A stretch of DNA of 64,000 nucleotides from Paraphysomonas bandaiensis (Eukaryota > Chrysophyceae): positions 186,001 through 250,000 of the forward strand of contig CBFFRP010000182.1 in assembly GCA_965644295.1 (NCBI GenBank), read 5' to 3'. Below the pieces are notes generated by a model, which was not told the origin of the DNA, did no database searches, and saw only the letters and a program-made list of their open reading frames with translations. Each line of letters begins with the position of its first letter. Within the stretch, counting starts at the first letter, position 1. A program made the position numbers and the translations under genes. Positions 34,579 to 45,487 of this stretch are shown one piece after another.

Positions 34579-37208
34579 TCACCCATTTATGATAGCGTAA
34601 ATCATAATTGCAAAATACACCATGATATAATAGTAAGACATCCTGTGAAGTATAATTAACACAGAAGATATGTGAAATTGAAATAAGCTATCAACTCACC
34701 ATAGTCGTATTTGCCACTTGTGCAGCATGACAACAACATAGAAGGCAATTAGTACCGCGAGCAAAAGCAGTAACATAAATACAATCCCGTCGTCCTGCAT
34801 TTTATCGTAGGCTTTAAATCCGTCCGTTAGCACATGCACCAACCACGGAAGTCCAAGGGCAATGCATATGTTGAATGTATTAGACCCAAAAGCGTTACTA
34901 ACCGCCATATCTCCAAGTCCCTGCCTTGCAACTAACATCGAACTGGGGCATAATGGCGTTAAAAATAAAAGGTATAGTAAAGAAATATACCTCCATAGAT
35001 TAGGAAAAGACGTCCCAATAGCAGAGAGAGTGAGTCCCATTACTACAAAAGTGTGCTTAGTATAGCCTCAAAGGATGTATAATAAACAATTCCCAAAATC
35101 TAAAATATAACCTATTCTACAAAACATACCGATAGGTGACGCCCCTATGAATGCACCAAGGTTGTCGCAGCACTGAATCATAAGGAAAGAGAGCAGTGCT
35201 AACCACACTACAGACATCAATAGGCACAGTATGTACTTTCCACGTCCGCCAGGAACAAGAACATTTGGAAGTGTATGGTACAGCATGAATTTGAGAGGGT
35301 ATATCGTCCAGTGCCAACATAATGACAACGAGGACATGGGATCTCCAGGTTTAACCTTTGGTTCCTCAAGGAGGTCACCATGGTGTAGTTCCTCCCCATT
35401 TGTCCCAACATCACACCCACCATCAAGCGTTCTCCTATATATCAATTTAATCTGAGCAATGCACCATATCCAAGCACCAACCTTGCAATCTTGGCCGCCT
35501 CGTTCCTGATTTCCATCGTGTGCATTTTCACAGCTGCTACAAGTCCTTCCAGTCTCTCTACCGTAGCTACCAGAATATCTGTATTTGGTGCTTTGAATTC
35601 CACTGGTCTCCCTTCAGACCGGTTGATCATAAATTCTCCATTGTCGCGATTAGTTACTACAACCGAGTGCACACTCGTCATGTCCACTATCTGTATATGT
35701 GGACCTCGAGGAGCACTTGTGCGCTCCTTTCTTGAGTGAAACCCATATTGATCAATAGTAAAGTAACGAAGGGACCATTTCTTGTGCTCTGGGAGACATG
35801 ACATGCGATAAAAGGATGAACGCTCATACAAGTACACCGATAAGGACTGCTGGCTCACCACCATTGTCGATATCTCCTTCCTATCTGGGCCAGGGAACAG
35901 CCAATGCATACAAGAGGGAAGACCACTGGCAGAGGTAGTAGTAGCTACGCGAACTGCATTTTCTCCACATTCTTCCGGCAGGTTGTCGAAACGTATTGCT
36001 GATGATCGCCAAGTGTAGAGCGGAGTATCGGCAACGAATGTTGCCCTGCTCTGTGACCAGTCTACTGTTGTCAATCGTGATGACTCGTCCTGAAGTTTGC
36101 TGACACCCTCGGGGAGATACTTTGCAGCTCGCTGGACTTGAAGAGAACGTCGGAGAGAAGACGGTTCACCTATGGTGAGACGATCTGAGGCGGGCGTCCA
36201 GGTTGTACGAGAAGCAGTGCCTCCAACGCTCACTTCCGCCTGATCTGAACTCATTGCTGTGGCTAACATGAGCGCAATCCGATCCTCTTCCGTTTGCCCA
36301 TTAGTGCTTCTCTCAGGATCACCGTCTGACGTCAACGCTGCGGTGGCCATGCAGAAAGACGAGTTGAAGCTGTTTACATCTGGGTCTGGATCAGAATTAG
36401 GCATCGGGCACATTAACGCAATGAGACGCTGGAAATTTCCAGAAACAATTGCATAGACCACATACAGACCCACCAGACCCGATGCATGGCCTACTGTAAC
36501 GTGAAGACACTTCTCCCTTTCACCAGAGTCAAACATATGTGGAATCGCTTTCACCACTGAACCTGTATAAACCATATCAGGACAAACTCATAAGTTTGTA
36601 CGAGTAAAGCGTATCCCAAACCTTTCAGTGCCCAGATCAAAAACAGCAAGGAGAAGAAGTAAGCAGCTACATCTCGACTAAAAACACGCTTTTCGAGCTG
36701 CAGAACTCCAGTTTTCGAATACATTACACTACCAGCACATATAACCATATGATTAAATATCTCAGACCCGACCACAGTTCCAACTCCAATAGCAGAGTGA
36801 TTAACAAACAATGCAATAAATGAAGTAAACATCTCTGGTGAAGATGCCCCTAATATATAATAATGATAATATATTCTATATAATGAGATATATATATACA
36901 CACCTGCAGCCATAAATGTGGCACCTGCAACATCATCCGGTACATTTAACTCCTCACACATAATGTTTAATGCTGGTACAAAGTATTCTTCACATACTAC
37001 AGCTAAACCCCAAAACATGGCACATACACCAAGTAAAAGAATTAAAAAACCCCTGTTTTAATATATATAAGATGATGATTCTTGTCATATATATGGATAT
37101 CTACCCATCATTAACCCAACGTGGAGATTCATCCGTTTCACTAGCATTATCACATTGTGAAGCAAAACTAGTTGATAAGAATAAAAATACTAGAATAAAT
37201 GATACCAT
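34579..37208 (-). CDS. K+-dependent Na+/Ca2+ exchanger (SLC24-like) with PH-like loop domain
   Basis: Eight exons: 37105..37208, 36904..37052, 36622..36849, 35482..36562, 35130..35434, 34991..35042, 34700..34942 and 34579..34642, giving 741 aa. A signal peptide (MVSFILVFLFLSTSFASQC) is followed by TM segments. The first alpha repeat reads CEEYFVPALNI, then GATFMAAGASSPEMFTSF, GVGTVVGSEIFNHMV. The second reads ASPIVMGLTLSAIGTSFPN, then SNAFGSNTFNICIALGLPW. These are the ion-binding signatures of NCKX exchangers, which use Na+ entry with K+ export to expel Ca2+. The cytoplasmic loop is large (~190-560). At ~404-508 it contains what looks like a PH domain: KKWSLRYFTIDQYGFHSRK, a run of beta-like segments, and a closing helix (TVERLEGLVAAVK). 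A PH domain in this loop would let phosphoinositides regulate transport. The PH call is good but not certain. Confidence 0.88.
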
Positions 37209-37655
37209 AATTATGTTGTTTAATGGATTACTTCATTGTTTGAATGTCAATGTTGGGTTTGATCATATATATATATATGTATGTGTAGGTGATACAATGA
37301 TGGCATCAACTCCATACATATATACAGCAGTATATATGTACACATATATAGTACTGCTCCTATAGATACACTATACACAAGTAGATTTTGATTTTTATTG
37401 GTTTACAAAATCCTATTTTTAGCACTAATAGTTACAGAATTTTGGAAGATTTGGTCTATTCATATTATTTCAAGAGATTTTTAAGAATAAAGTAGTCTAT
37501 CTGCTGTAGATATCCGGATATCCAGCTACCCCTCTGCTGTATCCGTAGTATGTTAAGGAAGATCACCCAAAAAGTGGACAGTCCCACTAGTACTTCGTAG
37601 TATGGTATATGCACATATCTCTGCAGCAATCAGCACTCTGCACTCTGCAGTATAC
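37209..37655. other. Intergenic, divergent promoters
   Basis: Between the exchanger start and the repeat-protein leader. It includes TA-rich simple sequence near 37266-37345 and CACTCTGCA duplications at 37635-37648. No gene is seen. Confidence 0.4.
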
Positions 37656-37726
37656 TGACACAGACACAAGCTAGTTCTTGAACTACCATACGCTTCATTC
37701 ACAGATTGACGATAACTTTACGAGCA
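37656..37726 (+). promoter_or_regulatory. Conserved 71-bp leader of the repeat-protein gene
   Basis: Sequence immediately 5' of the ATG at 37727. It matches the inverse of 63930-64000, upstream of the paralogue, with one mismatch seen. It includes CTAGTTCTTGAACTACCATA and ends GATAACTTTACGAGCA before the ATG. The proteins themselves are clearly diverged, so this conservation is notable. It probably covers the 5' UTR or core promoter. A CACAG near 37704 could be a 3' splice site. Confidence 0.7.
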
Positions 37727-40700
37727 ATGGCTGATATCAACGAGGCCGCTGACATCACAGAAGATGATCCTGACTTTGGGTGGGACTTAAATGCCGAATA
37801 TGAGTTTGACTCTGACTCTGATCTTGAGTTTGACTCTGATCTTGCTTATGACTGGCTCTTTCGTATCAGTGGTGATAACTCCATGAGTGCTTCTTCTAAT
37901 GAGATGCATGAAGGGGCTGTCAATGGGCATCTCTCACTCTACAGAGGTGATAACTCCATGAGTGCTTCTTCTAATGAGATGCATGAAGGGGCTGTCAATG
38001 GGCATCTCTCACTCTACAGAGGTGATAACTCCATGAGTGCTTCTTCTAATGAGATGCATGAAGGGGCTGTCAATGGGCATCTCTCACTCTACAGAGGTGA
38101 TAACTCCATGAGTGCTTCTTCTAATGAGATGCATGAAGGGGCTGTCAATGGGCATCTCTCACTCTACAGAGGTGATAACTCCATGAGTGCTTCTTCTAAT
38201 GAGATGCATGAAGGGGCTGTCAATGGGCATCTCTCACTCTACAGAGGTGATAACTCCATGAGTGCTTCTTCTAATGAGATGCATGAAGGGGCTGTCAATG
38301 GGCATCTCTCACTCTACAGAGGTGATAACTCCATGAGTGATTTTCAGGATGATGTAGATCAGGATACACTAAATCGAGTAGACGAAGCAAATGATAGTGA
38401 TACTCCCGTTGCTGTAAATCAGGACGCAATAAATGGGGAACGAGGAGATTACGGTAACTCTCATGTAAGAAACAGTAAGAACGAAATATATCGTATCGAA
38501 GATCGGGATATCGATATCATGTGGACTCATTTCAAATTTCTCCGCACTGAGATCAAAACAAAGAAATGGAGTGAATATGATCTTTTCAGACGTGATAAGG
38601 AAAGTCGAATAATTCTGACGGCTACATGTAAGAAATATTTTATTCCTGAGATTATCATGAAGAAATACGTAACACAAAAAGAAATTCGTATACATGATGG
38701 GAACCAGATAACTTTGGATAAAATTATGGGAAGAGTGACGGATCTTGTTAATGCATGTTGTCGTCCATCCGCCGAATCAAGACTAAACACCGAATCAAGA
38801 GTAACGGCCAATGATGACCGCTTCGATGTAAATGAAATGTTGCCGTCAAAGAAAGGTATTATGATATTGATGGCTATTTGGAGCAAGACGCTTCTGAGGA
38901 TACGAGATGACATTCTTCGTATTCGAAACTCTAGTATTGAGCCCTATGATGGCATGACAATGGATGACATTATCCGGGACATGAAACTTGGTCATGTGCT
39001 ACCTCGTGGACATTATTTGAGGAGTAGGGTTTCTAAACGAGCTAAACGAAAAATAATGGAGCGTGATGATATCGATGCGGATGCGTGTAAGCGTTCCCAT
39101 CTTCGCAGACGAGTTGGTTCTTTCGAACACGAGCATTTCGTGTTTAAGCCTCATGAGGTAGAAGTGGTTGAAGCCGAACTTAAAGGTAGAATGGAGGCTC
39201 ACGGGATACCCACGACTTCAACCAATTCGGAAGGCGGAGGAAACGGCCACTCTCTGGACATGCAAAGCAACAAGCCTAAATTTTCTGACATCTATACTCC
39301 AGCATGCAGAAAACAGGTTACAACTAATGGGGGAGGCCAAGATAACGGTCACTCTCATATAAGAAACAGTAAGAACGAAATATATCGTATCGATGATTGG
39401 GATATATATGTCATGTGGACTCATTTCAAATTTCTCCGCACTGAGATCAAAACAAAGAAATGGAGTGAATATGATCTTTTCAGACGTGATAAGGAAAGTC
39501 GAATAATTCTGACGGCTACATGTAAGAAATATTTTATTCCTGAGATTATCATGAAGAAATACGTAACACAAAAAGAAATTCGTATACATGATGGGAACCA
39601 GATAACTTTGGATAAAATTATGGGAAGAGTGACGGATCTTGTTAATGCATGTTGTCGTCCATCCGCCGAATCAAGACTAAACACCGAATCAAGAGTAACG
39701 GCCAATGATGACCGCTTCGATGTAAATGAAATGTTGCCGTCAAAGAAAGGTATTATGATATTGATGGCTATTTGGAGCAAGACGCTTCTGAGGATACGAG
39801 ATGACATTCTTCGTATTCGAAACTCTAGTATTGAGCCCTATGATGGCATGACAATGGATGACATTATCCGGGACATGAAACTTGGTCATGTGCTACCTCG
39901 TGGACATTATTTGAGGAGTAGGGTTTCTAAACGAGCTAAACGAAAAATAATGGAGCGTGATGATATCGATGCGGATGCGTGTAAGCGTTCCCATCTTCGC
40001 AGACGAGTTGGTTCTTTCGAACACGAGCATTTCGTGTTTAAGCCTCATGAGGTAGAAGTGGTTGAAGCCGAACTTAAAGGTAGAATGGAGGCTCACGGGA
40101 TACCCACGACTTCAACCAATTCGGAAGGCGGAGGAAACGGCCACTCTCTGGACATGCAAAGCAACAAGCCTAAATTTTCTGACATCTATACTCCAGCATG
40201 CAGAAAACAGGTTACAACTAATGGGGGAGGCCAAGATAACGGTCACTCTCATATAAGAAACAGTAAGAACGAAATATATCGTATCGATGATTGGGATATA
40301 TATGTCATGTGGACTCATTTCAAATTTCTCCGCACTGAGATCAAAACAAAGAAATGGAGTGAATATGATCTTTTCAGACGTGATAAGGAAAGTCGAATAA
40401 TTCTGACGGCTACATGTAAGAAATATTTTATTCCTGAGATTATCATGAAGAAATACGTAACACAAAAAGAAATTCGTATACATGATGGGAACCAGATAAC
40501 TTTGGATAAAATTATGGGAAGAGTGACGGATCTTGTTAATGCATGTTGTCGTCCATCCGCCGAATCAAGACTAAACACCGAATCAAGAGTAACGGCCAAT
40601 GATGACCGCTTCGATGTAAATGAAATGTTGCCGTCAAAGAAAGGTATTATGATATTGATGGCTATTTGGAGCAAGACGCTTCTGAGGATACGAGATGACA

Positions 40701-43700
40701 TTCTTCGTATTCGAAACTCTAGTATTGAGCCCTATGATGGCATGACAATGGATGACATTATCCGGGACATGAAACTTGGTCATGTGCTACCTCGTGGACA
40801 TTATTTGAGGAGTAGGGTTTCTAAACGAGCTAAACGAAAAATAATGGAGCGTGATGATATCGATGCGGATGCGTGTAAGCGTTCCCATCTTCGCAGACGA
40901 GTTGGTTCTTTCGAACACGAGCATTTCGTGTTTAAGCCTCATGAGGTAGAAGTGGTTGAAGCCGAACTTAAAGGTAGAATGGAGGCTCACGGGATACCCA
41001 CGACTTCAACCAATTCGGAAGGCGGAGGAAACGGCCACTCTCTGGACATGCAAAGCAACAAGCCTAAATTTTCTGACATCTATACTCCAGCATGCAGAAA
41101 ACAGGTTACAACTAATGGGGGAGGCCAAGATAACGGTCACTCTCATATAAGAAACAGTAAGAACGAAATATATCGTATCGATGATTGGGATATATATGTC
41201 ATGTGGACTCATTTCAAATTTCTCCGCACTGAGATCAAAACAAAGAAATGGAGTGAATATGATCTTTTCAGACGTGATAAGGAAAGTCGAATAATTCTGA
41301 CGGCTACATGTAAGAAATATTTTATTCCTGAGATTATCATGAAGAAATACGTAACACAAAAAGAAATTCGTATACATGATGGGAACCAGATAACTTTGGA
41401 TAAAATTATGGGAAGAGTGACGGATCTTGTTAATGCATGTTGTCGTCCATCCGCCGAATCAAGACTAAACACCGAATCAAGAGTAACGGCCAATGATGAC
41501 CGCTTCGATGTAAATGAAATGTTGCCGTCAAAGAAAGGTATTATGATATTGATGGCTATTTGGAGCAAGACGCTTCTGAGGATACGAGATGACATTCTTC
41601 GTATTCGAAACTCTAGTATTGAGCCCTATGATGGCATGACAATGGATGACATTATCCGGGACATGAAACTTGGTCATGTGCTACCTCGTGGACATTATTT
41701 GAGGAGTAGGGTTTCTAAACGAGCTAAACGAAAAATAATGGAGCGTGATGATATCGATGCGGATGCGTGTAAGCGTTCCCATCTTCGCAGACGAGTTGGT
41801 TCTTTCGAACACGAGCATTTCGTGTTTAAGCCTCATGAGGTAGAAGTGGTTGAAGCCGAACTTAAAGGTAGAATGGAGGCTCACGGGATACCCACGACTT
41901 CAACCAATTCGGAAGGCGGAGGAAACGGCCACTCTCTGGACATGCAAAGCAACAAGCCTAAATTTTCTGACATCTATACTCCAGCATGCAGAAAACAGGT
42001 TACAACTAATGGGGGAGGCCAAGATAACGGTCACTCTCATATAAGAAACAGTAAGAACGAAATATATCGTATCGATGATTGGGATATATATGTCATGTGG
42101 ACTCATTTCAAATTTCTCCGCACTGAGATCAAAACAAAGAAATGGAGTGAATATGATCTTTTCAGACGTGATAAGGAAAGTCGAATAATTCTGACGGCTA
42201 CATGTAAGAAATATTTTATTCCTGAGATTATCATGAAGAAATACGTAACACAAAAAGAAATTCGTATACATGATGGGAACCAGATAACTTTGGATAAAAT
42301 TATGGGAAGAGTGACGGATCTTGTTAATGCATGTTGTCGTCCATCCGCCGAATCAAGACTAAACACCGAATCAAGAGTAACGGCCAATGATGACCGCTTC
42401 GATGTAAATGAAATGTTGCCGTCAAAGAAAGGTATTATGATATTGATGGCTATTTGGAGCAAGACGCTTCTGAGGATACGAGATGACATTCTTCGTATTC
42501 GAAACTCTAGTATTGAGCCCTATGATGGCATGACAATGGATGACATTATCCGGGACATGAAACTTGGTCATGTGCTACCTCGTGGACATTATTTGAGGAG
42601 TAGGGTTTCTAAACGAGCTAAACGAAAAATAATGGAGCGTGATGATATCGATGCGGATGCGTGTAAGCGTTCCCATCTTCGCAGACGAGTTGGTTCTTTC
42701 GAACACGAGCATTTCGTGTTTAAGCCTCATGAGGTAGAAGTGGTTGAAGCCGAACTTAAAGGTAGAATGGAGGCTCACGGGATACCCACGACTTCAACCA
42801 ATTCGGAAGGCGGAGGAAACGGCCACTCTCTGGACATGCAAAGCAACAAGCCTAAATTTTCTGACATCTATACTCCAGCATGCAGAAAACAGGTTACAAC
42901 TAATGGGGGAGGCCAAGATAACGGTCACTCTCATATAAGAAACAGTAAGAACGAAATATATCGTATCGATGATTGGGATATATATGTCATGTGGACTCAT
43001 TTCAAATTTCTCCGCACTGAGATCAAAACAAAGAAATGGAGTGAATATGATCTTTTCAGACGTGATAAGGAAAGTCGAATAATTCTGACGGCTACATGTA
43101 AGAAATATTTTATTCCTGAGATTATCATGAAGAAATACGTAACACAAAAAGAAATTCGTATACATGATGGGAACCAGATAACTTTGGATAAAATTATGGG
43201 AAGAGTGACGGATCTTGTTAATGCATGTTGTCGTCCATCCGCCGAATCAAGACTAAACACCGAATCAAGAGTAACGGCCAATGATGACCGCTTCGATGTA
43301 AATGAAATGTTGCCGTCAAAGAAAGGTATTATGATATTGATGGCTATTTGGAGCAAGACGCTTCTGAGGATACGAGATGACATTCTTCGTATTCGAAACT
43401 CTAGTATTGAGCCCTATGATGGCATGACAATGGATGACATTATCCGGGACATGAAACTTGGTCATGTGCTACCTCGTGGACATTATTTGAGGAGTAGGGT
43501 TTCTAAACGAGCTAAACGAAAAATAATGGAGCGTGATGATATCGATGCGGATGCGTGTAAGCGTTCCCATCTTCGCAGACGAGTTGGTTCTTTCGAACAC
43601 GAGCATTTCGTGTTTAAGCCTCATGAGGTAGAAGTGGTTGAAGCCGAACTTAAAGGTAGAATGGAGGCTCACGGGATACCCACGACTTCAACCAATTCGG

Positions 43701-45487
43701 AAGGCGGAGGAAACGGCCACTCTCTGGACATGCAAAGCAACAAGCCTAAATTTTCTGACATCTATACTCCAGCATGCAGAAAACAGGTTACAACTAATGG
43801 GGGAGGCCAAGATAACGGTCACTCTCATATAAGAAACAGTAAGAACGAAATATATCGTATCGATGATTGGGATATATATGTCATGTGGACTCATTTCAAA
43901 TTTCTCCGCACTGAGATCAAAACACAGAAATGGAGTGAATATGATCTTTTCAGACGTGATAAGGAAAGTCGAATAATTCTGACGGCTACATGTAAGAAAT
44001 ATTTTATTCCTGAGATTATCATGAAGAAATACGTAACACAAAAAGAAATTCGTATACATGATGGGAACCAGATAACTTTGGATAAAATTATGGGAAGAGT
44101 GACGGATCTTGTTAATGCATGTTGTCGTCCATCCGCCGAATCAAGACTAAACACCGAATCAAGAGTAACGGCCAATGATGACCGCTTCGATGTAAATGAA
44201 ATGTTGCCGTCAAAGAAAGGTATTATGATATTGATGGCTATTTGGAGCAAGACGCTTCTGAGGATACGAGATGACATTCTTCGTATTCGAAACTCTAGTA
44301 TTGAGCCCTATGATGGCATGACAATGGATGACATTATCCGGGACATGAAACTTGGTCATGTGCTACCTCGTGGACATTATTTGAGGAGTAGGGTTTCTAA
44401 ACGAGCTAAACGAAAAATAATGGAGCGTGATGATATCGATGCGGATGCGTGTAAGCGTTCCCATCTTCGCAGACGAGTTGGTTCTTTCGAACACGAGCAT
44501 TTCGTGTTTAAGCCTCATGAGGTAGAAGTGGTTGAAGCCGAACTTAAAGGTAGAATGGAGGCTCACGGGATACCCACGACTTCAACCAATTCGGAAGGCG
44601 GAGGAAACGGCCACTCTCTGGACATGCAAAGCAACAAGCCTAAATTTTCTGACATCTATACTCCAGCATGCAGAAAACAGGTTACAACTAATGGGGGAGG
44701 CCAAGATAACGGTCACTCTCATATAAGAAACAGTAAGAACGAAATATATCGTATCGATGATTGGGATATATATGTCATGTGGACTCATTTCAAATTTCTC
44801 CGCACTGAGATCAAAACACAGAATTGGAGTGAATATGATCTTTTCAGACGTGATAAGGAAAGTCGAATAATTCTGACGGCTACATGTAAGAAATATTTTA
44901 TTCCTGAGATTATCATGAAGAAATACGTAACACAAAAAGAAATTCGTATACATGATGGGAACCAGATAACTTTGGATAAAATTATGGGAAGAGTGACGGA
45001 TCTTGTTAATGCATGTTGTCGTCCATCCGCCGAATCAAGACTAAACACCGAATCAAGAGTAACGGCCAATGATGACCGCTTCGATGTAAATGAAATGTTG
45101 CCGTCAAAGAAAGGTATTATGATATTGATGGCTATTTGGAGCAAGACGCTTCTGAGGATACGAGATGACATTCTTCGTATTCGAAACTCTAGTATTGAGC
45201 CCTATGATGGCATGACAATGGATGACATTATCCGGGACATGAAACTTGGTCATGTGCTACCTCGTGGACATTATTTGAGGAGTAGGGTTTCTAAACGAGC
45301 TAAACGAAAAATAATGGAGCGTGATGATATCGATGCGGATGCGTGTAAGCGTTCCCATCTTCGCAGACGAGTTGGTTCTTTCGAACACGAGCATTTCGTG
45401 TTTAAGCCTCATGAGGTAGAAGTGGTTGAAGCCGAACTTAAAGGTAGAATGGAGGCTCACGGGATACCCACGACTTCTCCAGGATAG
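37727..45487 (+). CDS. Giant repeat protein: six 25-aa repeats and eight ~298-aa domain repeats
   Basis: One uninterrupted ORF, 2586 aa from the ATG at 37727; the frame is open 7 codons upstream but without an ATG. The acidic N-terminus (FDSDSDLEFDSDLAYDW) is followed by six 25-residue repeats (GDNSMSASSNEMHEG..., 37871-38320) and part of a seventh. Then eight domain units of 298 residues follow. Each has a ~240-residue module (MWTHFKFLRTEI, CKKYFIPEIIMKKYV, VTDLVNACCRPSAESR, MILMAIWSKTLLRIRDDIL, LPRGHYLRSRVSKRAKRK, HLRRRVGSFEHEHFVFKPHE) and a Gly/Ser/Asn linker. The last unit stops at TTSPG. Copies differ by almost nothing: copy 1 varies at its start, and copies 7 and 8 have a Lys-to-Gln change. 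The module is basic and helical and matches no family I know. A two-module paralogue lies at 62.1-63.9 kb. Function unknown. Confidence 0.85.
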   Translation: MADINEAADITEDDPDFGWDLNAEYEFDSDSDLEFDSDLAYDWLFRISGDNSMSASSNEMHEGAVNGHLSLYRGDNSMSASSNEMHEGAVNGHLSLYRGDNSMSASSNEMHEGAVNGHLSLYRGDNSMSASSNEMHEGAVNGHLSLYRGDNSMSASSNEMHEGAVNGHLSLYRGDNSMSASSNEMHEGAVNGHLSLYRGDNSMSDFQDDVDQDTLNRVDEANDSDTPVAVNQDAINGERGDYGNSHVRNSKNEIYRIEDRDIDIMWTHFKFLRTEIKTKKWSEYDLFRRDKESRIILTATCKKYFIPEIIMKKYVTQKEIRIHDGNQITLDKIMGRVTDLVNACCRPSAESRLNTESRVTANDDRFDVNEMLPSKKGIMILMAIWSKTLLRIRDDILRIRNSSIEPYDGMTMDDIIRDMKLGHVLPRGHYLRSRVSKRAKRKIMERDDIDADACKRSHLRRRVGSFEHEHFVFKPHEVEVVEAELKGRMEAHGIPTTSTNSEGGGNGHSLDMQSNKPKFSDIYTPACRKQVTTNGGGQDNGHSHIRNSKNEIYRIDDWDIYVMWTHFKFLRTEIKTKKWSEYDLFRRDKESRIILTATCKKYFIPEIIMKKYVTQKEIRIHDGNQITLDKIMGRVTDLVNACCRPSAESRLNTESRVTANDDRFDVNEMLPSKKGIMILMAIWSKTLLRIRDDILRIRNSSIEPYDGMTMDDIIRDMKLGHVLPRGHYLRSRVSKRAKRKIMERDDIDADACKRSHLRRRVGSFEHEHFVFKPHEVEVVEAELKGRMEAHGIPTTSTNSEGGGNGHSLDMQSNKPKFSDIYTPACRKQVTTNGGGQDNGHSHIRNSKNEIYRIDDWDIYVMWTHFKFLRTEIKTKKWSEYDLFRRDKESRIILTATCKKYFIPEIIMKKYVTQKEIRIHDGNQITLDKIMGRVTDLVNACCRPSAESRLNTESRVTANDDRFDVNEMLPSKKGIMILMAIWSKTLLRIRDDILRIRNSSIEPYDGMTMDDIIRDMKLGHVLPRGHYLRSRVSKRAKRKIMERDDIDADACKRSHLRRRVGSFEHEHFVFKPHEVEVVEAELKGRMEAHGIPTTSTNSEGGGNGHSLDMQSNKPKFSDIYTPACRKQVTTNGGGQDNGHSHIRNSKNEIYRIDDWDIYVMWTHFKFLRTEIKTKKWSEYDLFRRDKESRIILTATCKKYFIPEIIMKKYVTQKEIRIHDGNQITLDKIMGRVTDLVNACCRPSAESRLNTESRVTANDDRFDVNEMLPSKKGIMILMAIWSKTLLRIRDDILRIRNSSIEPYDGMTMDDIIRDMKLGHVLPRGHYLRSRVSKRAKRKIMERDDIDADACKRSHLRRRVGSFEHEHFVFKPHEVEVVEAELKGRMEAHGIPTTSTNSEGGGNGHSLDMQSNKPKFSDIYTPACRKQVTTNGGGQDNGHSHIRNSKNEIYRIDDWDIYVMWTHFKFLRTEIKTKKWSEYDLFRRDKESRIILTATCKKYFIPEIIMKKYVTQKEIRIHDGNQITLDKIMGRVTDLVNACCRPSAESRLNTESRVTANDDRFDVNEMLPSKKGIMILMAIWSKTLLRIRDDILRIRNSSIEPYDGMTMDDIIRDMKLGHVLPRGHYLRSRVSKRAKRKIMERDDIDADACKRSHLRRRVGSFEHEHFVFKPHEVEVVEAELKGRMEAHGIPTTSTNSEGGGNGHSLDMQSNKPKFSDIYTPACRKQVTTNGGGQDNGHSHIRNSKNEIYRIDDWDIYVMWTHFKFLRTEIKTKKWSEYDLFRRDKESRIILTATCKKYFIPEIIMKKYVTQKEIRIHDGNQITLDKIMGRVTDLVNACCRPSAESRLNTESRVTANDDRFDVNEMLPSKKGIMILMAIWSKTLLRIRDDILRIRNSSIEPYDGMTMDDIIRDMKLGHVLPRGHYLRSRVSKRAKRKIMERDDIDADACKRSHLRRRVGSFEHEHFVFKPHEVEVVEAELKGRMEAHGIPTTSTNSEGGGNGHSLDMQSNKPKFSDIYTPACRKQVTTNGGGQDNGHSHIRNSKNEIYRIDDWDIYVMWTHFKFLRTEIKTQKWSEYDLFRRDKESRIILTATCKKYFIPEIIMKKYVTQKEIRIHDGNQITLDKIMGRVTDLVNACCRPSAESRLNTESRVTANDDRFDVNEMLPSKKGIMILMAIWSKTLLRIRDDILRIRNSSIEPYDGMTMDDIIRDMKLGHVLPRGHYLRSRVSKRAKRKIMERDDIDADACKRSHLRRRVGSFEHEHFVFKPHEVEVVEAELKGRMEAHGIPTTSTNSEGGGNGHSLDMQSNKPKFSDIYTPACRKQVTTNGGGQDNGHSHIRNSKNEIYRIDDWDIYVMWTHFKFLRTEIKTQNWSEYDLFRRDKESRIILTATCKKYFIPEIIMKKYVTQKEIRIHDGNQITLDKIMGRVTDLVNACCRPSAESRLNTESRVTANDDRFDVNEMLPSKKGIMILMAIWSKTLLRIRDDILRIRNSSIEPYDGMTMDDIIRDMKLGHVLPRGHYLRSRVSKRAKRKIMERDDIDADACKRSHLRRRVGSFEHEHFVFKPHEVEVVEAELKGRMEAHGIPTTSPG
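37871..38320 (+). repeat. Minisatellite in coding sequence, 6 x 75 bp
   Basis: Six exact head-to-tail copies of a 75-bp unit starting GGTGATAACTCCATGAGTGC; a partial seventh begins at 38321 and then diverges. The unit is a multiple of three, so frame is kept. The paralogue has a single related copy (GDGSMSASSNEMHDF), showing that this block expanded in one gene only. Confidence 0.97.
38451..45487 (+). repeat. Coding tandem array, 8 x 894 bp
   Basis: Unit length is exactly 894 bp; equivalent bases lie at 38457, 39351, 40245 and onward. Copies appear identical at synonymous sites too. Visible differences: the first ~75 bp of copy 1; A to C at 43925 (copy 7) and 44819 (copy 8); A to T at 44824 (copy 8). 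The last copy lacks the ~54-residue linker. The gradient of changes at the 3' end suggests expansion by unequal crossing over from internal units. Confidence 0.97.

Noticed and set aside
38369-45460. Series of minus-strand frames of 67, 123 and 128 codons repeated every 894 bp
   Set aside because: Antisense shadows of the coding array. Their recurrence reflects the repeat itself.
38451-45487. CRISPR-like regular repeats
   Set aside because: Unit length, lack of spacers and an open frame through all units show a coding tandem array in a eukaryotic gene.
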